Below are positions 63,240 through 64,000 of a stretch of 64,000 nucleotides of DNA, piece after piece. Each line of letters starts with the position of its first letter. Positions within the stretch are counted from its first letter, which is position 1. The translations under genes were made by a program, and so were the position numbers. Location of the stretch: the NCBI GenBank assembly GCA_012934845.2, contig WNNJ02002381.1:124001-188000 (forward strand), read 5' to 3'. This DNA is from Pomphorhynchus laevis. Its lineage: Eukaryota > Acanthocephala > Palaeacanthocephala > Echinorhynchida > Pomphorhynchidae. The notes beneath the pieces are model-generated. The model made no database searches. It saw nothing but the letters and a program-made list of their open reading frames with translations, and had not been told where the DNA came from.

Positions 63240-64000
63240 CGTGCCCAATGCGTTTGTATTGGGCGGATTGTATATATACTCAAACAATCGCCCTCCAGAT
63301 ATCTGCTATTCTCATTTGTAAGGACAACAGCTGCCCCCTTACCTAACGAGCTAAACCCCCCACTCCAAGAAAAGGGGGCTTCGGCTAGAACGGTCCCACC
63401 CCAAAGGTGGGGAAGATTATCAAGGAAAAGAAGGCCTGATTGGAAAATGAAGATATTGCCCAGGGGGCTCCGGCCCCGGATGGGGCTAATGGCAAGGTAG
63501 GCAACCCTCTTGCACCTAGCTCTGTCTAGGTTGGCTGCTCCCGTCCAACTGATCTGCCACAATGGTAAGTAAACCTGAGCCTTTTTCACTAAATATTCTT
63601 CAGTGGAATTCGGGAAGTGCTTCTGCCCTTAGACTTTTATCTGGTAGAGATGCAGATGTTATAGTCCTTCAGGAGACGCGGTCTATCCGTCTCCCCCAGG
63701 ACTTTACTCATTTGTGGACTTAAAAATAGAAGCCTCACACAACAGACTAGAAAGTTTCATCATGATGGCCATTGGGGCCGTTAACACGAATCCTACAGTG
63801 CCAGCATCATCGATTATTCCTGTATCGAATAAAAAAGGGCTCGGCCGATCCCGTTCCTTAATCAAGATCGGGAAGCTCCTCAACAACATAAAATGGGAAA
63901 TGAAGATACTATTCCCTCCGGGGAAGTGCCGGTCCAAAGGATGTCTAGTGGTGTTGGGGGAAACCCCTCCACTTCTAGTACGTCCTGAGGGCGTGGTAAT
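63240..64000 (+). mobile_element. GC-rich LINE segment: ORF2 start and leader, running off the window
   Basis: Base composition jumps to clearly higher GC. An ATG at 63562 begins 53 open codons with 'FSLNILQWNSGSASALRLL' and 'RDADVIVLQETRS', the N-terminus of a LINE endonuclease (QWN and QET blocks), ending in TAA at 63720. Upstream, 63330-63500 is an open proline/arginine-rich stretch. Downstream, 63745-64000 is an open frame with no motif but shares 'AAATGAAGATA' and a GGGG-rich tail with 63440-63490, as if a leader or ORF1 unit is repeated. It may be a different, younger LINE inserted next to the older one. Confidence 0.65.

Noticed and set aside
1-64000. tRNA or rRNA genes
   Set aside because: No B-box (GGTTCGANNCC) in a foldable context and no rRNA-like block was seen by eye.

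Overview
The window is AT-rich animal nuclear DNA, probably from an invertebrate. The evidence is a spliced CDC27/APC3 gene with 17 mapped GT-AG introns (several only 42-60 bases long), AATAAA signals downstream of ORFs, and decayed LINEs, a Penelope-like element, a pogo/Tigger relic, satellites and foldback elements. The transposon mix and a degenerate histidine-acid-phosphatase gene would fit an ecdysozoan such as a nematode or mite, but I cannot name the species. No bacterial, plasmid or CRISPR content was seen.

Layout. 0-4.3 kb: three LINE pieces; two of them, of related type, face each other. 4.3-16.2 kb: AT-rich repeat-bearing DNA with a pogo/Tigger-type DNA transposon relic (8.8-9.8 kb) and two small GC-richer islands. 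16.2-18.8 kb: a Penelope-like retroelement on the minus strand with RT and GIY-YIG domains, flanked by inverted terminal repeats of about 105 bp that carry a hammerhead-ribozyme-like core. 19.9-38.2 kb: CDC27/APC3 on the plus strand, whose long introns hold foldback elements, a 182-bp satellite and duplicated segments. 38.6-45.7 kb: a dense cluster of one unnamed repeat family in both orientations, plus a ~275-bp tandem array. 48.4-49.8 kb: a LINE 3' part followed by a 154-bp satellite. 49.95-53.1 kb: two intronless plus-strand genes, an acid-phosphatase-like membrane protein lacking key catalytic residues and an EamA/SLC35G-type transporter. 53.3-57.4 kb: a 37-bp minisatellite, LINE endonuclease fragments and a further repeat family. 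58.0-59.4 kb: an intronless minus-strand gene for an unrecognised, probably mitochondrial, helical protein. 59.8-64 kb: a degraded two-ORF LINE and the start of another in a GC-rich island.

The host genes do not look like a shared pathway. CDC27 is a cell-cycle ubiquitin-ligase scaffold; the phosphatase-like protein and transporter are membrane proteins; the last gene is of unknown function. The most distinctive content is the Penelope element with its ribozyme-like termini, the probable pseudo-phosphatase, and the unnamed foldback and tandem repeat families. All identifications were made by reading translations and comparing with remembered family motifs; no search was run.
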